Source of the DNA: Bacillota bacterium
Lineage (GTDB): Bacteria > Bacillota > Clostridia > Christensenellales > Aristaeellaceae
Direction: 5' to 3'
Assembly: GCA_023421395.1 (NCBI GenBank)
Contig: JAEZTL010000038.1
Span: 9,576-73,575, forward strand
DNA: 64,000 nucleotides
Notes under the pieces: generated by a model
What the model saw: the letters and a program-made list of their open reading frames with translations, nothing else
The model's database searches: none
Told to the model about the DNA's origin: nothing
Position numbers and translations under genes: made by a program
Shown: piece after piece, positions 16,961 through 25,361 of the stretch
How the letters are laid out: every line of letters starts with the position of its first letter
Position numbering within the stretch: position 1 is the stretch's first letter

Positions 16961-18267
16961 TTCTGCTTTCTCCTTTCCGCAAGAATCTGCCCGCGGGCAT
17001 CCCGGAATGCGGGGGTCAGGTGCCGCCTAGCCGGACAGATGTAGGAGCAGCAGCCGCAAAGGATGCAGTCCATCACGCCGATTCCCTCTGCGGCGCCCAT
17101 CTCTTTGGACAGGATGAAGCCCTCCATCTCATAGGGCACAAGGCCGATGGGGCATACTTCGGTGCAGCGTCCGCAGCGGATGCAAGGCGTGGGATCGGGT
17201 ACGTCTTCAGGCCTGTAGACCACGATGCCGCCGGTGCCCTTTCCGATCGGGGTCTCGGGGCCAGCGGCGCAGGGGCCCATCATCGCGCCGCCAAGCACAA
17301 CCTTTGAACCCTCCTCGATGCCGCCGCTGAACTCCAGAATTTCACCCACGGACGTACCGATGGGCACCCGGATGTTGGCGGGCCGCTTCACGCGACCGGT
17401 GACGGTGACGATGCGATCCACCAACGGCCTTCCCTTTTCCACCGCGTCGGCGATGGCGGCGGCGGAAGCCACGTTGATCACCACCACGCCCGCGTCAATG
17501 GGCAGCTTTCCAGCGGGAACTTCACGGCCCGCAACCGCCTGAATCAGCTGTTTCTCACCACCCTGCGGATAGCGAGTTGCCAACACCTTGACGGTAATAC
17601 CGCTCTTGCCTGCCGCAGCTTTGCGAACCGCCTCGATGGCGTCGGGTTTATTGCTCTCGATGGCCACGATGCCCTTATTGGAGCCGAAGGCGCGCATCGC
17701 GGCCACAAGGCCCGCCACGACGCGGTCGGGCTGTTCCACCATCAGCCGATGGTCGCTGGTCAGGTGCGTTTCACATTCCGCACCATTCAGGATCACCATT
17801 TCACAGAGATCGCCGCATGGAATGCACATTTTAACGTGGGTGGGAAAGCCCGCGCCGCCCATGCCGCACAGCCCCGCCGCCTGAATGGCGGGCAGGATCG
17901 CCTCGGCCTCGCAGGTTTCCACGTCGCAAAGCGGCGTCAGCTCAACCCACTCGTCCTTAAAGTCGTTTTCGATGGCGATGCTGGCGGGCTCACAGCCCGC
18001 CGCCGCCCGGACGTCCGTCACAACGCCGGACACACTGGCATGAACTTTGACGCCCAGAGGACCCACCGCTTCCGCGATCAACTGGCCGATCCGCACGCGC
18101 TCGCCCTGCTGGACGCAGGGACTCGAGGGCGCGCCCAGATGCATGTTCATCGGGATGCGCACGAACTTGGGCGCAAACAGTTCCGTGGGCTGGTTCCTCG
18201 TCGGCCCCTTGCCGCAAGCTTCCCCGCCCAGCGGATGTATGCCGCCCCAAAATCTGCTCTTTCGCAT
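16957..18267 (-). CDS. rnfC: Rnf complex subunit RnfC (NADH-binding, 2x[4Fe-4S])
   Basis: Peripheral subunit that binds NAD(H), FMN and two [4Fe-4S] clusters. The 436-residue protein starts with the N-terminal barrel-sandwich region (WGGIHPLGGE), has the Complex-I-51-kDa-like flavin/NAD motif AGLCGMGGAGFPTHVK (132-146), ILNGAECETHLTSDHRLM (159-176), an SLBB-like region near 295-325, then clusters C362-x2-C365-x2-C368-x3-C372 and C401-x2-C404-x2-C407-x3-C411. All ligands are intact. It lies 27 bases after rnfG and overlaps rnfD. Confidence 0.95.
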   Translation of the reverse strand: MRKSRFWGGIHPLGGEACGKGPTRNQPTELFAPKFVRIPMNMHLGAPSSPCVQQGERVRIGQLIAEAVGPLGVKVHASVSGVVTDVRAAAGCEPASIAIENDFKDEWVELTPLCDVETCEAEAILPAIQAAGLCGMGGAGFPTHVKMCIPCGDLCEMVILNGAECETHLTSDHRLMVEQPDRVVAGLVAAMRAFGSNKGIVAIESNKPDAIEAVRKAAAGKSGITVKVLATRYPQGGEKQLIQAVAGREVPAGKLPIDAGVVVINVASAAAIADAVEKGRPLVDRIVTVTGRVKRPANIRVPIGTSVGEILEFSGGIEEGSKVVLGGAMMGPCAAGPETPIGKGTGGIVVYRPEDVPDPTPCIRCGRCTEVCPIGLVPYEMEGFILSKEMGAAEGIGVMDCILCGCCSYICPARRHLTPAFRDARGQILAERRKQK

Positions 18268-18294
18268 GGCTGCCTTAACGCCTCCTGTCTGGCC

Positions 18295-19026
18295 TTAGCC
18301 GTTCCTGCTGGCCAGCAGGGTGTTTAAAAACTCCGCGCACTGGTTGACGCCGTTCACCACCGCGGTGGAGGTGATCGTCGCGCCGCTGATCGCGTCAATG
18401 GTGGAAGCGGCCTCCGCGGCGGGCGCGGGAGTGTCCTGCGCCTCGGCCGCGGGCGCGGCGGGCACGGCCGATTCAGCCGTCGTGGCGCTGGAGGTGGCGT
18501 CGCCGGTCGTCGCGCTGGACGAGGCGTCCGCCGCGGGCGCGGCGGTCGCAGCCGCTACGGCCGTCGTGGCGCTGGAAGTGGCGTCGCCCTTATTGAGCGC
18601 CACCGGCGTCTTAATGCCCACGAACTGATCCTTGAACTCCGGATCCTTGGACTTGGCACCCAGGCCCGGCGTTTCGTTGAACTGCGCGCCGTCTACACTA
18701 ATGCCGGTCAGCGCGCCGCTCATGTCCATCCCGACGACCAGCTCGATTGGCCCGCCGTAGCCCTTGACGGTGACCTGGGCCGCATAGCCCACAGTCGCAC
18801 CGCCGGCACGGCCTTCGTAGCAGCTGTCAAGGCCGGTATCCGCACCGAGCTCCACAGGCACGAACTGTTCGGCCGCGGGCATCGACTCTCCCTGCGGGCT
18901 GTCCTTGCCGATGGTACCCTCAGGCAGCGCGAAGACTTGGGTCACCAGGTGGGTTGATACGAGCAGCAGGGCTGAAACCAAAGCGATCACCAGGACCGAC
19001 GCCCATACCGGCAGTTGCTTTTCCAT
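18295..19026 (-). CDS. rnfG: RnfG flavoprotein with expanded multi-motif linker
   Basis: Membrane-anchored, outward-facing FMN protein of the Rnf complex. It has 243 residues: a transmembrane helix (8-33), FMN-binding domain (about 75-145) and the canonical ApbE site D211-A-I-S-G-A-T217 near the C-terminus. Between them lies a low-complexity Ala/Ser/Thr linker (147-208) with three further matches to the site pattern: D148-ATSSAT154, D167-ASSSAT173 and D176-ATSSAT182. Each keeps Asp, Ser, Ala and Thr at the same spacing as the canonical site, and the RnfD site in this operon is also D-A-x-S-S-A-T. The linker either carries extra FMNs or is repeat-expanded sequence. Placed first of the rnf genes, straight after apbE. 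Confidence 0.88.
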   Translation of the reverse strand: MEKQLPVWASVLVIALVSALLLVSTHLVTQVFALPEGTIGKDSPQGESMPAAEQFVPVELGADTGLDSCYEGRAGGATVGYAAQVTVKGYGGPIELVVGMDMSGALTGISVDGAQFNETPGLGAKSKDPEFKDQFVGIKTPVALNKGDATSSATTAVAAATAAPAADASSSATTGDATSSATTAESAVPAAPAAEAQDTPAPAAEAASTIDAISGATITSTAVVNGVNQCAEFLNTLLASRNG

Positions 19027-19043
19027 ATTACGCCTCCTCGAGT

Positions 19044-20030
19044 TTAGGGCTCGTCTACGACGAGCGCTTTTGCGCCATCCGTCATGGTCACCGTGCCGTC
19101 GGAACCGATGAAAACCGCGTCAATCCCGTCAAACTTCCCGATCAGTTCCATGCCCTTCTCAAGCCCCAGCACGTAGCAGGCGGTGGACAGCGCGTCGCCC
19201 ATCGCGGAACTCTTGGAGAGAATGGTGACGGAATCCAGACCGTTTTCCACCGGCCAGCCCGTCACGGGGTCCAGCAGGTGATGATAACGGATGCCATTCA
19301 AAATGAAATACCGCTGGTAGTTGCCGCTGGTGACCACCGAAAGATCTTCGGCGCGGAAGGTCATCTTGTTGACGCCACTGTCCGCCTCAGGGTCCTGAAT
19401 GCCCACCACCCAGGGTTTGTCGTCGGTCGCACGGCGGCCGATCGTCAGTACGTTGCCGCCCAGATTGATCAAGGCGCTGGTCACGCCCCTCGCCCGCAGG
19501 AATTCCGACAGCCTGTCGGCGATGTATCCCTTCGCGATGCCGCCCAGGTCCAGGCCCATGTCGTCGGGAAGCGTCACCGTGTCGCCGCTGACAACCAGTT
19601 TGCGGTAGTCCACATGGGTCGCGGCTTCCGCGAGCGCATTCGCGTCCGGCAGCACCGCGGTCTCTCCGGAGAAGTTCCAAAGTTTTGTTTCCGGCTCGAC
19701 CGTTGGGTCAAAGGCACCGCCGGACGCTTCGCTGATCGCGAGCGCGTCCCGGAGCATCTCGGCAGTATCGGACGATACGGCGACATTGCCGTGCTCGTCG
19801 TTGATGCGCCAGACGTCGCTGCCCTGAACGGTTCTTGAGAACAGCTTCTCATACCGGGCGCACTCGTCCAGCGCTTCCTTGAGGGGCGCATCGTCCGTGA
19901 CATAGGCAGAGAGCGTAATCACTGTGTCAAAATAGAACCCGACCACCGATTTTTTCTCCAGTGCCTTCGTACCCTGACAACCGCTGAGCAGCATCAGCGC
20001 GAGGCACAGCGCGAGCAGTTTCTTCGTCAT
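19044..20030 (-). CDS. apbE: FAD:protein FMN transferase ApbE (lipoprotein)
   Basis: Transfers FMN from FAD to threonine of D-x-x-S-G/S-A-T sites on RnfG and RnfD, outside the membrane. The lipoprotein signal (MTKKLLALCLALMLLSGC) places it at the cell surface. ApbE motifs are visible: FDTVITLSAY, LGGIAKGYIADRL (FAD/Mg region), ALINLGGNVLTIG, HHLLDPVTGWPV and SAMGDALSTACYVLG with the metal-binding aspartate. The length of 328 residues is normal. ATG 20030 overlaps the preceding stop (ATGA). It is directly upstream of its likely substrates. Confidence 0.95.
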   Translation of the reverse strand: MTKKLLALCLALMLLSGCQGTKALEKKSVVGFYFDTVITLSAYVTDDAPLKEALDECARYEKLFSRTVQGSDVWRINDEHGNVAVSSDTAEMLRDALAISEASGGAFDPTVEPETKLWNFSGETAVLPDANALAEAATHVDYRKLVVSGDTVTLPDDMGLDLGGIAKGYIADRLSEFLRARGVTSALINLGGNVLTIGRRATDDKPWVVGIQDPEADSGVNKMTFRAEDLSVVTSGNYQRYFILNGIRYHHLLDPVTGWPVENGLDSVTILSKSSAMGDALSTACYVLGLEKGMELIGKFDGIDAVFIGSDGTVTMTDGAKALVVDEP

Positions 20031-20533
20031 TTGGTCCACCCCGATTTCTCAAGCGCCGCGTTTACGTATTTTGCCGCAATTCCGGTGATCAAACCCGTGG
20101 CGGCGGAAAGCGCCATATAAAGCGGCAGAACCGCCATCAGCGCATCCGGCCGAACATGGACGATCAGCGCGGCGGCGCCCAACTGCCCCGCGATGTGAAA
20201 CACCGCGCCAAGAATGGATACACCGACGATGGAGATGCCCTTCACCCGCCTCGCCAGGTACATCACGGCAAGGCTCAGCGCGCCGCCGCCGAGGCTGAAC
20301 GCCATCGCCATGCCGTTCAGGTACACCAGTCCCGCAATGCCCACCTTGATGATCATCAGCGCCCACGCGGCCTTGGGGCGCATCAGGTAAATCGCGTAGA
20401 GCAGCACCGTGTTGGCCAAGCCAAGCCGGATGCCGGGGATCGCGGAAACCGCCGGAATCTGGCGCTCAATGTAGGAGAGCACCAGCATGACGGACGACAA
20501 CAGTGCCATCCGCGAAAGCGTCTTGGCGCTCAT
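20027..20533 (-). CDS. Gx transporter family protein (Hpre_diP_synt_I-like)
   Basis: Integral membrane protein of about 168 residues with five or six hydrophobic segments. ALLSSVMLVLSYIERQIPAV and GIRLGLANTVLLYAIYLM are the signature of the family annotated as heptaprenyl diphosphate synthase component I or Gx transporter. This family repeatedly lies beside NusG-domain-II proteins, ApbE and Rnf genes in Firmicutes, as here. The molecular role is not established; a part in flavin or quinone delivery has been suggested only from context. ATG 20533 overlaps the upstream stop and its own stop overlaps apbE. Confidence 0.82.
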   Translation of the reverse strand: MSAKTLSRMALLSSVMLVLSYIERQIPAVSAIPGIRLGLANTVLLYAIYLMRPKAAWALMIIKVGIAGLVYLNGMAMAFSLGGGALSLAVMYLARRVKGISIVGVSILGAVFHIAGQLGAAALIVHVRPDALMAVLPLYMALSAATGLITGIAAKYVNAALEKSGWTK

Positions 20534-20925
20534 GGTCCCTCCGTCAACTCGATCGACACGCCGTTGGGCAGACAGACGATCCAATCGCCAAGCGGGCGAT
20601 GCTTGCGGCTCTCGTCCGTCACAACGCCCTCGTGGACACAATCTTGATTTGTGCAGGTGGAGTAGGACATCGAGACGCCGTCATCTTTGATTTCAACCAC
20701 ATTGACCCTTCCATCGCCCTGATCGATTCGGATGGTCGCGTCCTCATTGAGCGGCACATGCCGATAGGGCTCGCCGCCGTTTCCGATGTAGACGTTCACA
20801 TACGTGGCGCTGGCGGGATGCGCGCGCCCGAAAAACAAATAAAGAACCAGCGCCGCGGCAACCACCGCCAGCGCGAGGATGAGATCCCGGCCCGTCATCA
20901 ATGTTTTTTTCTTCGCATCCGCCAT
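20530..20925 (-). CDS. NusG-domain-II-containing membrane-anchored protein
   Basis: A 131-residue protein with one N-terminal transmembrane helix (ILALAVVAAALVLYLFFG) and a small extracytoplasmic beta domain of the NusG_II type, including the paired cysteines in STCTNQDCVHEG and a C-terminal IVCLPNGVSIEL. Members of this family sit at the head of Rnf/ApbE operons in Firmicutes; the function is unknown. A good promoter (20935-20963) ends only about ten bases before ATG 20925 and no Shine-Dalgarno is visible, so translation may be leaderless or begin at the later ATG 20898. Confidence 0.8.
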   Translation of the reverse strand: MADAKKKTLMTGRDLILALAVVAAALVLYLFFGRAHPASATYVNVYIGNGGEPYRHVPLNEDATIRIDQGDGRVNVVEIKDDGVSMSYSTCTNQDCVHEGVVTDESRKHRPLGDWIVCLPNGVSIELTEGP

Positions 20926-20934
20926 ATCGGTAAT

Positions 20935-20963
20935 ATTTTATCAGATAGGTTGTCGAAATGCAA
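20935..20963 (-). promoter_or_regulatory. Promoter of the rnf operon
   Basis: TTGCAT (20963-20958), 17-bp spacer, TAAAAT (20940-20935) on the minus strand. The predicted start is within a few bases of the ATG at 20925, implying a very short or absent leader. Confidence 0.6.
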
Positions 20964-21027
20964 TACCAAACACCACGACAGACGGCGCGTATCCGGTTTT
21001 TAACCCGGGATGCCTCCGCCTGACATA

Positions 21028-21071
21028 AAGCGCTTCCCCCGCGGGCTTTGCGGCCGCCGGGAGAAGCGCTT
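21028..21071 (-). terminator. Terminator of the fatty-acid/degV operon
   Basis: Long stem GAAGCGCTT/AAGCGCTTC with further GC pairing inside, 30 bases past the degV stop. Only a short CTTTATGT follows, so efficiency is uncertain. Confidence 0.6.
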
Positions 21072-21099
21072 CACATTTACGGGCATCACGGCGCATCCG

Positions 21100-21942
21100 T
21101 CAGGTGCCACGCTTTTCGTTGCCGCGGTCGATCCAGCTGACGCCCAGGCAGCCTCGCCCCAGATGGATGCCCAACACCGGCCCGATGTGGCGCACCTGCA
21201 CCCGGTGTCCCTTGGATTCCACCTTCGCCTTAAGCGCCGCCATCTGTTCCTCCGCGATAAAGCCCTCCACCAGGCAGTCGCAGGGCTCTTTGGGCAGGCT
21301 GTCCACCAGCGTCTTCAGCTGCTCGCTCCGCCCGCGGACGACGCCCGTGGCCACGATGGAGCCATCGATGCACCGGAGTACCGGCCGGATGTTGAGGATG
21401 GTCGAAATGGAGAGGCGTACCCCGCCCAGGCGGCCGCTCTTTCGCAGCGGCGTAATATCGTCCACGGTAAAGATGATCCGAACGCTGGCGCGCAGCGCGT
21501 TCAGCGCGGCGGCGGTCTCCGCAAGCGACCTGCCTTCGTTCAGCAACCTCCGTGCCTCCAGCACCATCTGGTAAAGCCCGCCGCTGGTGGTCAGGGAATC
21601 CACCACCTGGATGCGCTCCGCGGGGAATTCCCGCGCCGCTACGCTGGCGTTGCCAAATGTGCCGCTGAGGCGGGAGGAGATGGTCAGGCACAGGATGTCC
21701 GCACCGGATTCGATCAACTCCGCAAATACGCCGGCAAAGGACGCATATCCGGCCTGAGACGTGCGCAGGTGCTCGATGCTCGACTCCACCAGCCGCTCGT
21801 AATCGCCGTTTTCATCCATATAGCTCTCGAGGAAGGGCTGCTTCCCCTCCAGCGAATAGCTCATGGGGACCACGGTGACGCCCAGCGCCTCCGCCTCCTC
21901 CCGGCACAGGTGGGCTGAACTGTCGGTCACAATCGCGATCAT
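21100..21942 (-). CDS. DegV-family fatty-acid-binding protein
   Basis: Members bind a fatty acid and act as FakB-type carriers that present it to fatty-acid kinase FakA. The 280-residue protein begins MIAIVTDSSAHLCREEAEAL, has the ligand-contact motif TSQAGYASF and the GTFGNA, VVDSLTTSGG and GRLGG motifs typical of DegV. ATG 21942 overlaps the accA stop (ATGA), so it is translated with the fatty-acid synthesis operon, consistent with a role in fatty-acid use. The specific acyl preference is not visible. Confidence 0.9.
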   Translation of the reverse strand: MIAIVTDSSAHLCREEAEALGVTVVPMSYSLEGKQPFLESYMDENGDYERLVESSIEHLRTSQAGYASFAGVFAELIESGADILCLTISSRLSGTFGNASVAAREFPAERIQVVDSLTTSGGLYQMVLEARRLLNEGRSLAETAAALNALRASVRIIFTVDDITPLRKSGRLGGVRLSISTILNIRPVLRCIDGSIVATGVVRGRSEQLKTLVDSLPKEPCDCLVEGFIAEEQMAALKAKVESKGHRVQVRHIGPVLGIHLGRGCLGVSWIDRGNEKRGT

Positions 21943-22715
21943 AGCGCCTGCCCTCCGATGGCTCTAAATTTCCGGTACCGCTGCTCAACCAGCGCCGGAG
22001 CATCCATCCCGATGTAATGTGTTACGGCCTCCGCCAGCGCATTCCTCAGGCGATCGTTGAGCGAAGCGCTCTCGCCCTCCTCAAATACCTGCTCGATCAC
22101 GCCCAACCGCATAAGGTCCCGGGCGGTCAGCTTCAGACATTCGGAGGCCTCCCGGACGCGCTTGGCGTCCTTCCAGATGATGGACGCCGCGCCTTCGGGC
22201 GAGATCACGGAGTACACCGCGTTTTCCAGCATCCACACCTCGTTGGCGGCGGCCAGCGCCAGCGCGCCGCCGGAGCCGCCCTCGCCGATGATCACCGAGA
22301 TGACCGGCACCGTCAGCCCCATCAGCGTCCGGATGCTCTCCGCGATCGCCGGACCCTGTCCCCGCTCCTCCGCGCCGATGCCGCAGTAGGCGCCGGACGT
22401 GTCCACAAAGCAGACGACCGGCCTTTTGAACTTCTCCGCCAGCAGGAAGTGGCGGATGGCCTTGTGGTACCCTTCCGGGTGGGCGGAGCCGAAGTTGCGC
22501 TTGACGCGCTCCTGGGTATCTCGCCCCTTTTCAATGCCGATCACCGTGACCGGGCGGCCGGAAAGCCTGGCAATACCCGCCACAATGGCGCGGTCGTCCG
22601 CGAAACGGCGGTCGCCATGCAACTCCACAAAATCGGTGAACAGCGCATGGATGAAATCCATCGCGGTCTGGCGGTTCTTGGCCCGCGCAGCCTGTACGCG
22701 GCTGTAAGCATCCAT
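21939..22715 (-). CDS. accA: Acetyl-CoA carboxylase carboxyltransferase subunit alpha
   Basis: With AccD transfers the carboxyl group from carboxybiotin to acetyl-CoA, giving malonyl-CoA. The 258-residue crotonase-fold protein has ELHGDRRFADDRAIVAGIA, NFGSAHPEGYHKAIRHFLLAEKF, DTSGAYCGIGAEERGQGPAIAES split by the usual turns, and GEGGSGGALALAAANEVWMLE, all AccA motifs. The N-terminal helical extension of Gram-negative AccA is shorter here, as usual in Clostridia. The start overlaps accD (TGATG) and the stop overlaps degV. Confidence 0.95.
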   Translation of the reverse strand: MDAYSRVQAARAKNRQTAMDFIHALFTDFVELHGDRRFADDRAIVAGIARLSGRPVTVIGIEKGRDTQERVKRNFGSAHPEGYHKAIRHFLLAEKFKRPVVCFVDTSGAYCGIGAEERGQGPAIAESIRTLMGLTVPVISVIIGEGGSGGALALAAANEVWMLENAVYSVISPEGAASIIWKDAKRVREASECLKLTARDLMRLGVIEQVFEEGESASLNDRLRNALAEAVTHYIGMDAPALVEQRYRKFRAIGGQAL

Positions 22716-23551
22716 CAGGCCACCCCCTGGTGCAGCGACAGCAGACGGCCAATCAGGCCCCGGAGCTCCCGCCGGTCGCAGATGATATCCACAAAGCCCT
22801 TTTCCAGCTGGAACTCCGCGCGCTGGAAGCCCGCGGGCAGCTTTTGCCGGATGGTCTGTTCGATGACGCGAGGCCCGGCAAAACCGATCAGCGCCTTGGG
22901 TTCGGCGATCAGGATGTCACCCAACGTGGCAAAGCTGGCGTCCACGCCGCCAGTGGTCGGGTCTGTCAGCACCGCGATGTAGAGCAACCCTGCGCGACCG
23001 TGCCGCTCCACCGCGCCGGATGTCTTGGCCATCTGCATCAGAGAGAGGATGCCTTCCTGCACCCGCGCGCCGCCGGAGAGCGTAAAGCCCACCACCGGCA
23101 GGCCCTCCGCCGTGGCCAGCTCGAAAAGGCGCGTCACTTTTTCGCCCAGCGCCGTTCCCATAGAACCCATCATGAAATTTGGATCCATCGCGAACACAGC
23201 GCAGCGTATGCCTTCGATGGCGGCGGTGCCTGTCACGACGCCTTCGTTCTCGCCGCTCATCGCCTTCGCCTTTTCCAGCTTGTCGTCATACTCCGGGAAG
23301 TTCAGCCGGTTCGACGAGGTAATCTCCCGGTCGATCTCCCGGAAGCTGTTCGGATCCACGGTGAGCGCAATGCGCTTTCTGGCCGGCAGGCGCATGTGCG
23401 CGCCGCAGCGGCGGCATACGTGGAGGTTTTCCTCAAGGTCCAAGGCCGAGAGACGGCTCTTGCAGCCGGGGCACTCGGTCAACGCCTCGGGAACCTTGTT
23501 TTCGCCCTCCAGCGCGTTCTTCGGCTTGCCGAAAAGATATTTGGGCAGCAT
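22715..23551 (-). CDS. accD: Acetyl-CoA carboxylase carboxyltransferase subunit beta
   Basis: Partner of AccA in malonyl-CoA synthesis. It has 278 residues. An N-terminal four-cysteine zinc finger (CPGCKSRL ... CRRCGAHMRL) is followed by the crotonase-like carboxyltransferase domain with SGGARVQEGILSLMQMAK and VLTDPTTGGVDASFA. The start is ATG 23551, one base after the accC stop region, and the last codon overlaps accA. Confidence 0.95.
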   Translation of the reverse strand: MLPKYLFGKPKNALEGENKVPEALTECPGCKSRLSALDLEENLHVCRRCGAHMRLPARKRIALTVDPNSFREIDREITSSNRLNFPEYDDKLEKAKAMSGENEGVVTGTAAIEGIRCAVFAMDPNFMMGSMGTALGEKVTRLFELATAEGLPVVGFTLSGGARVQEGILSLMQMAKTSGAVERHGRAGLLYIAVLTDPTTGGVDASFATLGDILIAEPKALIGFAGPRVIEQTIRQKLPAGFQRAEFQLEKGFVDIICDRRELRGLIGRLLSLHQGVA

Positions 23552-24883
23552 TTATCGTTCCTCCAGGAAGGACGTGGTGTAGCTCCCGTCCAGAAATGCG
23601 TCTTCGCCGATCAGGTCCTGTTGAAGCTCGCCGGTGTGATCAATGCCTTCGATCACCATCTCACACAGCGCCGCGCGCATCTTGCGAACCGCTTCGGCGC
23701 GGGTCGCCGCGTGGACGATGAGTTTTCCGACCATTGAGTCGTAGTAGGGCGGCATCTGGTAGCCCTGGTAGAGCGCGGTGTCAAAGCGCACCCACGGGCC
23801 GCCGGGGATGTGCAGAAGCTCGATCCGGCCGCAGCAGGGCCGGAAATTCTCCGCGGGGTTCTCCGCGTTGATGCGGCATTCGATGGCGTGGCCGCGGATG
23901 CGCACGTCGCTTTGGGAGAAGGACATCGGCACGCCCGCGGCGATGCGGATCTGCCACTTGACCAGGTCGACGCCGGAAACCATCTCGGTCACCGGGTGTT
24001 CCACCTGCAGCCGCGTATTCATCTCCATGAAGTAGAATTCGCCGGTTTGGGCGAGCAGGAACTCAATGGTGCCCAGCCCCTCGTAGTCGACGGCGCGGGC
24101 GGCCTTCGTCGCGGCGCGGGACAGCTCCTCCCGAAGGCCCGGCGACACGGTGGGCGCGGGGCTCTCCTCGATGAGCTTCTGGTGCTTGCGCTGGACGGAA
24201 CAGTCCCGCTCCCCCAGGCACACCACGTTGCCCTCCTGATCCCCCATCACCTGAACCTCGACATGCTTGACGCGCGTCAGGTACTTTTCCAAATATACGC
24301 CGTCGTCGCCGAAGGCGGTGCGGGCCTCTGCCCTGGCGGCGAGGAACGCACGCTCCACATCTTCGATCTTTTCAACGAGGCGTATGCCGCGCCCGCCGCC
24401 GCCTGCGCGCGCCTTGATGAGCACCGGAAGCCCCGCGCGCTCCGCCTCGGCCCGGGCCTGGTCCGCGCTCTCCAGCAGATCGCAGCCGGGCACCACGGGT
24501 ACGCCCGCCGAGCGCATGGTGCGGCGCGCCTCGTCCTTGTCGCCCATGCGGCGGATGGTTTCCGGAGAAGGACCGATGAATTTGATGCGCTGCTCGCCGC
24601 AGCGCCGCGCAAATTCCGCGTTTTCGGACAGGAGCCCGTATCCGGGATGGATCGCCTGCGCGCCGGTGACCAGCGCCGCCGACAGGATGCGGTCCATGTT
24701 GAGATAGCTCTCGCGGGCGGGCGGCGGGCCGATGCACACGCTTTCATCCGCCAGGGACACGTGCAGCGCGTCGCGGTCGGCCTCGGAGAACACGGCTACC
24801 GTCTGGATGCCCATCTCCTTGCAGGCGCGGATGATGCGCACCGCAATCTCGCCGCGGTTCGCGATCAGAATTTTGGGAAACAC
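23552..24883 (-). CDS. accC: Biotin carboxylase subunit of acetyl-CoA carboxylase
   Basis: ATP-dependent carboxylation of biotin on AccB. The protein is 443 residues with FPKILIANRGEIAVRIIRAC, the ATP-grasp glycine loop KARAGGGGRGIR, EKYLTRVKHVEVQV, and the catalytic EMNTRLQVEHPVTE. GTG 24883 is chosen because AGGAGG sits eight bases upstream and the protein then begins at the conserved FPKILIANRG; the longer reading adds eight unconserved residues. It lies between fabZ and accD in the operon. Confidence 0.95.
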   Translation of the reverse strand: MFPKILIANRGEIAVRIIRACKEMGIQTVAVFSEADRDALHVSLADESVCIGPPPARESYLNMDRILSAALVTGAQAIHPGYGLLSENAEFARRCGEQRIKFIGPSPETIRRMGDKDEARRTMRSAGVPVVPGCDLLESADQARAEAERAGLPVLIKARAGGGGRGIRLVEKIEDVERAFLAARAEARTAFGDDGVYLEKYLTRVKHVEVQVMGDQEGNVVCLGERDCSVQRKHQKLIEESPAPTVSPGLREELSRAATKAARAVDYEGLGTIEFLLAQTGEFYFMEMNTRLQVEHPVTEMVSGVDLVKWQIRIAAGVPMSFSQSDVRIRGHAIECRINAENPAENFRPCCGRIELLHIPGGPWVRFDTALYQGYQMPPYYDSMVGKLIVHAATRAEAVRKMRAALCEMVIEGIDHTGELQQDLIGEDAFLDGSYTTSFLEER

Positions 24884-24938
24884 GAATTCAGCCTCCTGAG
24901 AGGACATTCCCTTCGGAATGCCAAATCTTGCGGGGCGG

Positions 24939-25349
24939 TCAGGCGATGATGAAGGTAAACTCGCCGGAGGCGCAGACTTCTCCGTTCACGCGGGCTTCGC
25001 CAGCCACGACATGCACGTTCATCTTGCTGCGAAGAAGGGTCGAACGGGTCTCGACCAGGTCGCCCGGCCGCACCGCGCGGCGGAAGCGGGTCTTATCGAT
25101 TCCGGCATACATCGGCGTACCGGTGTTGACGGCCTCCCGGAAGAGGAGGCAGGATGCCTGGGCGATCAGTTCGCACAGCACCACCCCCGGCACCACGGGA
25201 TTCCCCGGAAAGTGCCCGTCCAGGAACCATTCGTCGCCGCGCACCCGATACCTGCCCAGGGCCGCACCGCTCTCGTCCAATTCCGCCTCGTCCACCAGAA
25301 GCATCCGGCTGCGGTGCGGGAGGATGCCTTCGATTTCCTGTCTGTTCAT
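24939..25349 (-). CDS. fabZ: 3-hydroxyacyl-ACP dehydratase FabZ
   Basis: Removes water from 3-hydroxyacyl-ACP during chain elongation. The 136-residue hot-dog protein has LPHRSRMLLVD, the catalytic histidine in GHFPGNPVVPGVVLCELIAQ with the conserved Glu, and FRRAVRPGDLVE. ATG 25349 with GAGGG upstream is preferred to an upstream TTG. No FabA-like isomerase features are seen. The gene separates accB from accC, as in clostridial operons. Confidence 0.94.
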   Translation of the reverse strand: MNRQEIEGILPHRSRMLLVDEAELDESGAALGRYRVRGDEWFLDGHFPGNPVVPGVVLCELIAQASCLLFREAVNTGTPMYAGIDKTRFRRAVRPGDLVETRSTLLRSKMNVHVVAGEARVNGEVCASGEFTFIIA

Positions 25350-25361
25350 ATGAATCAACCC

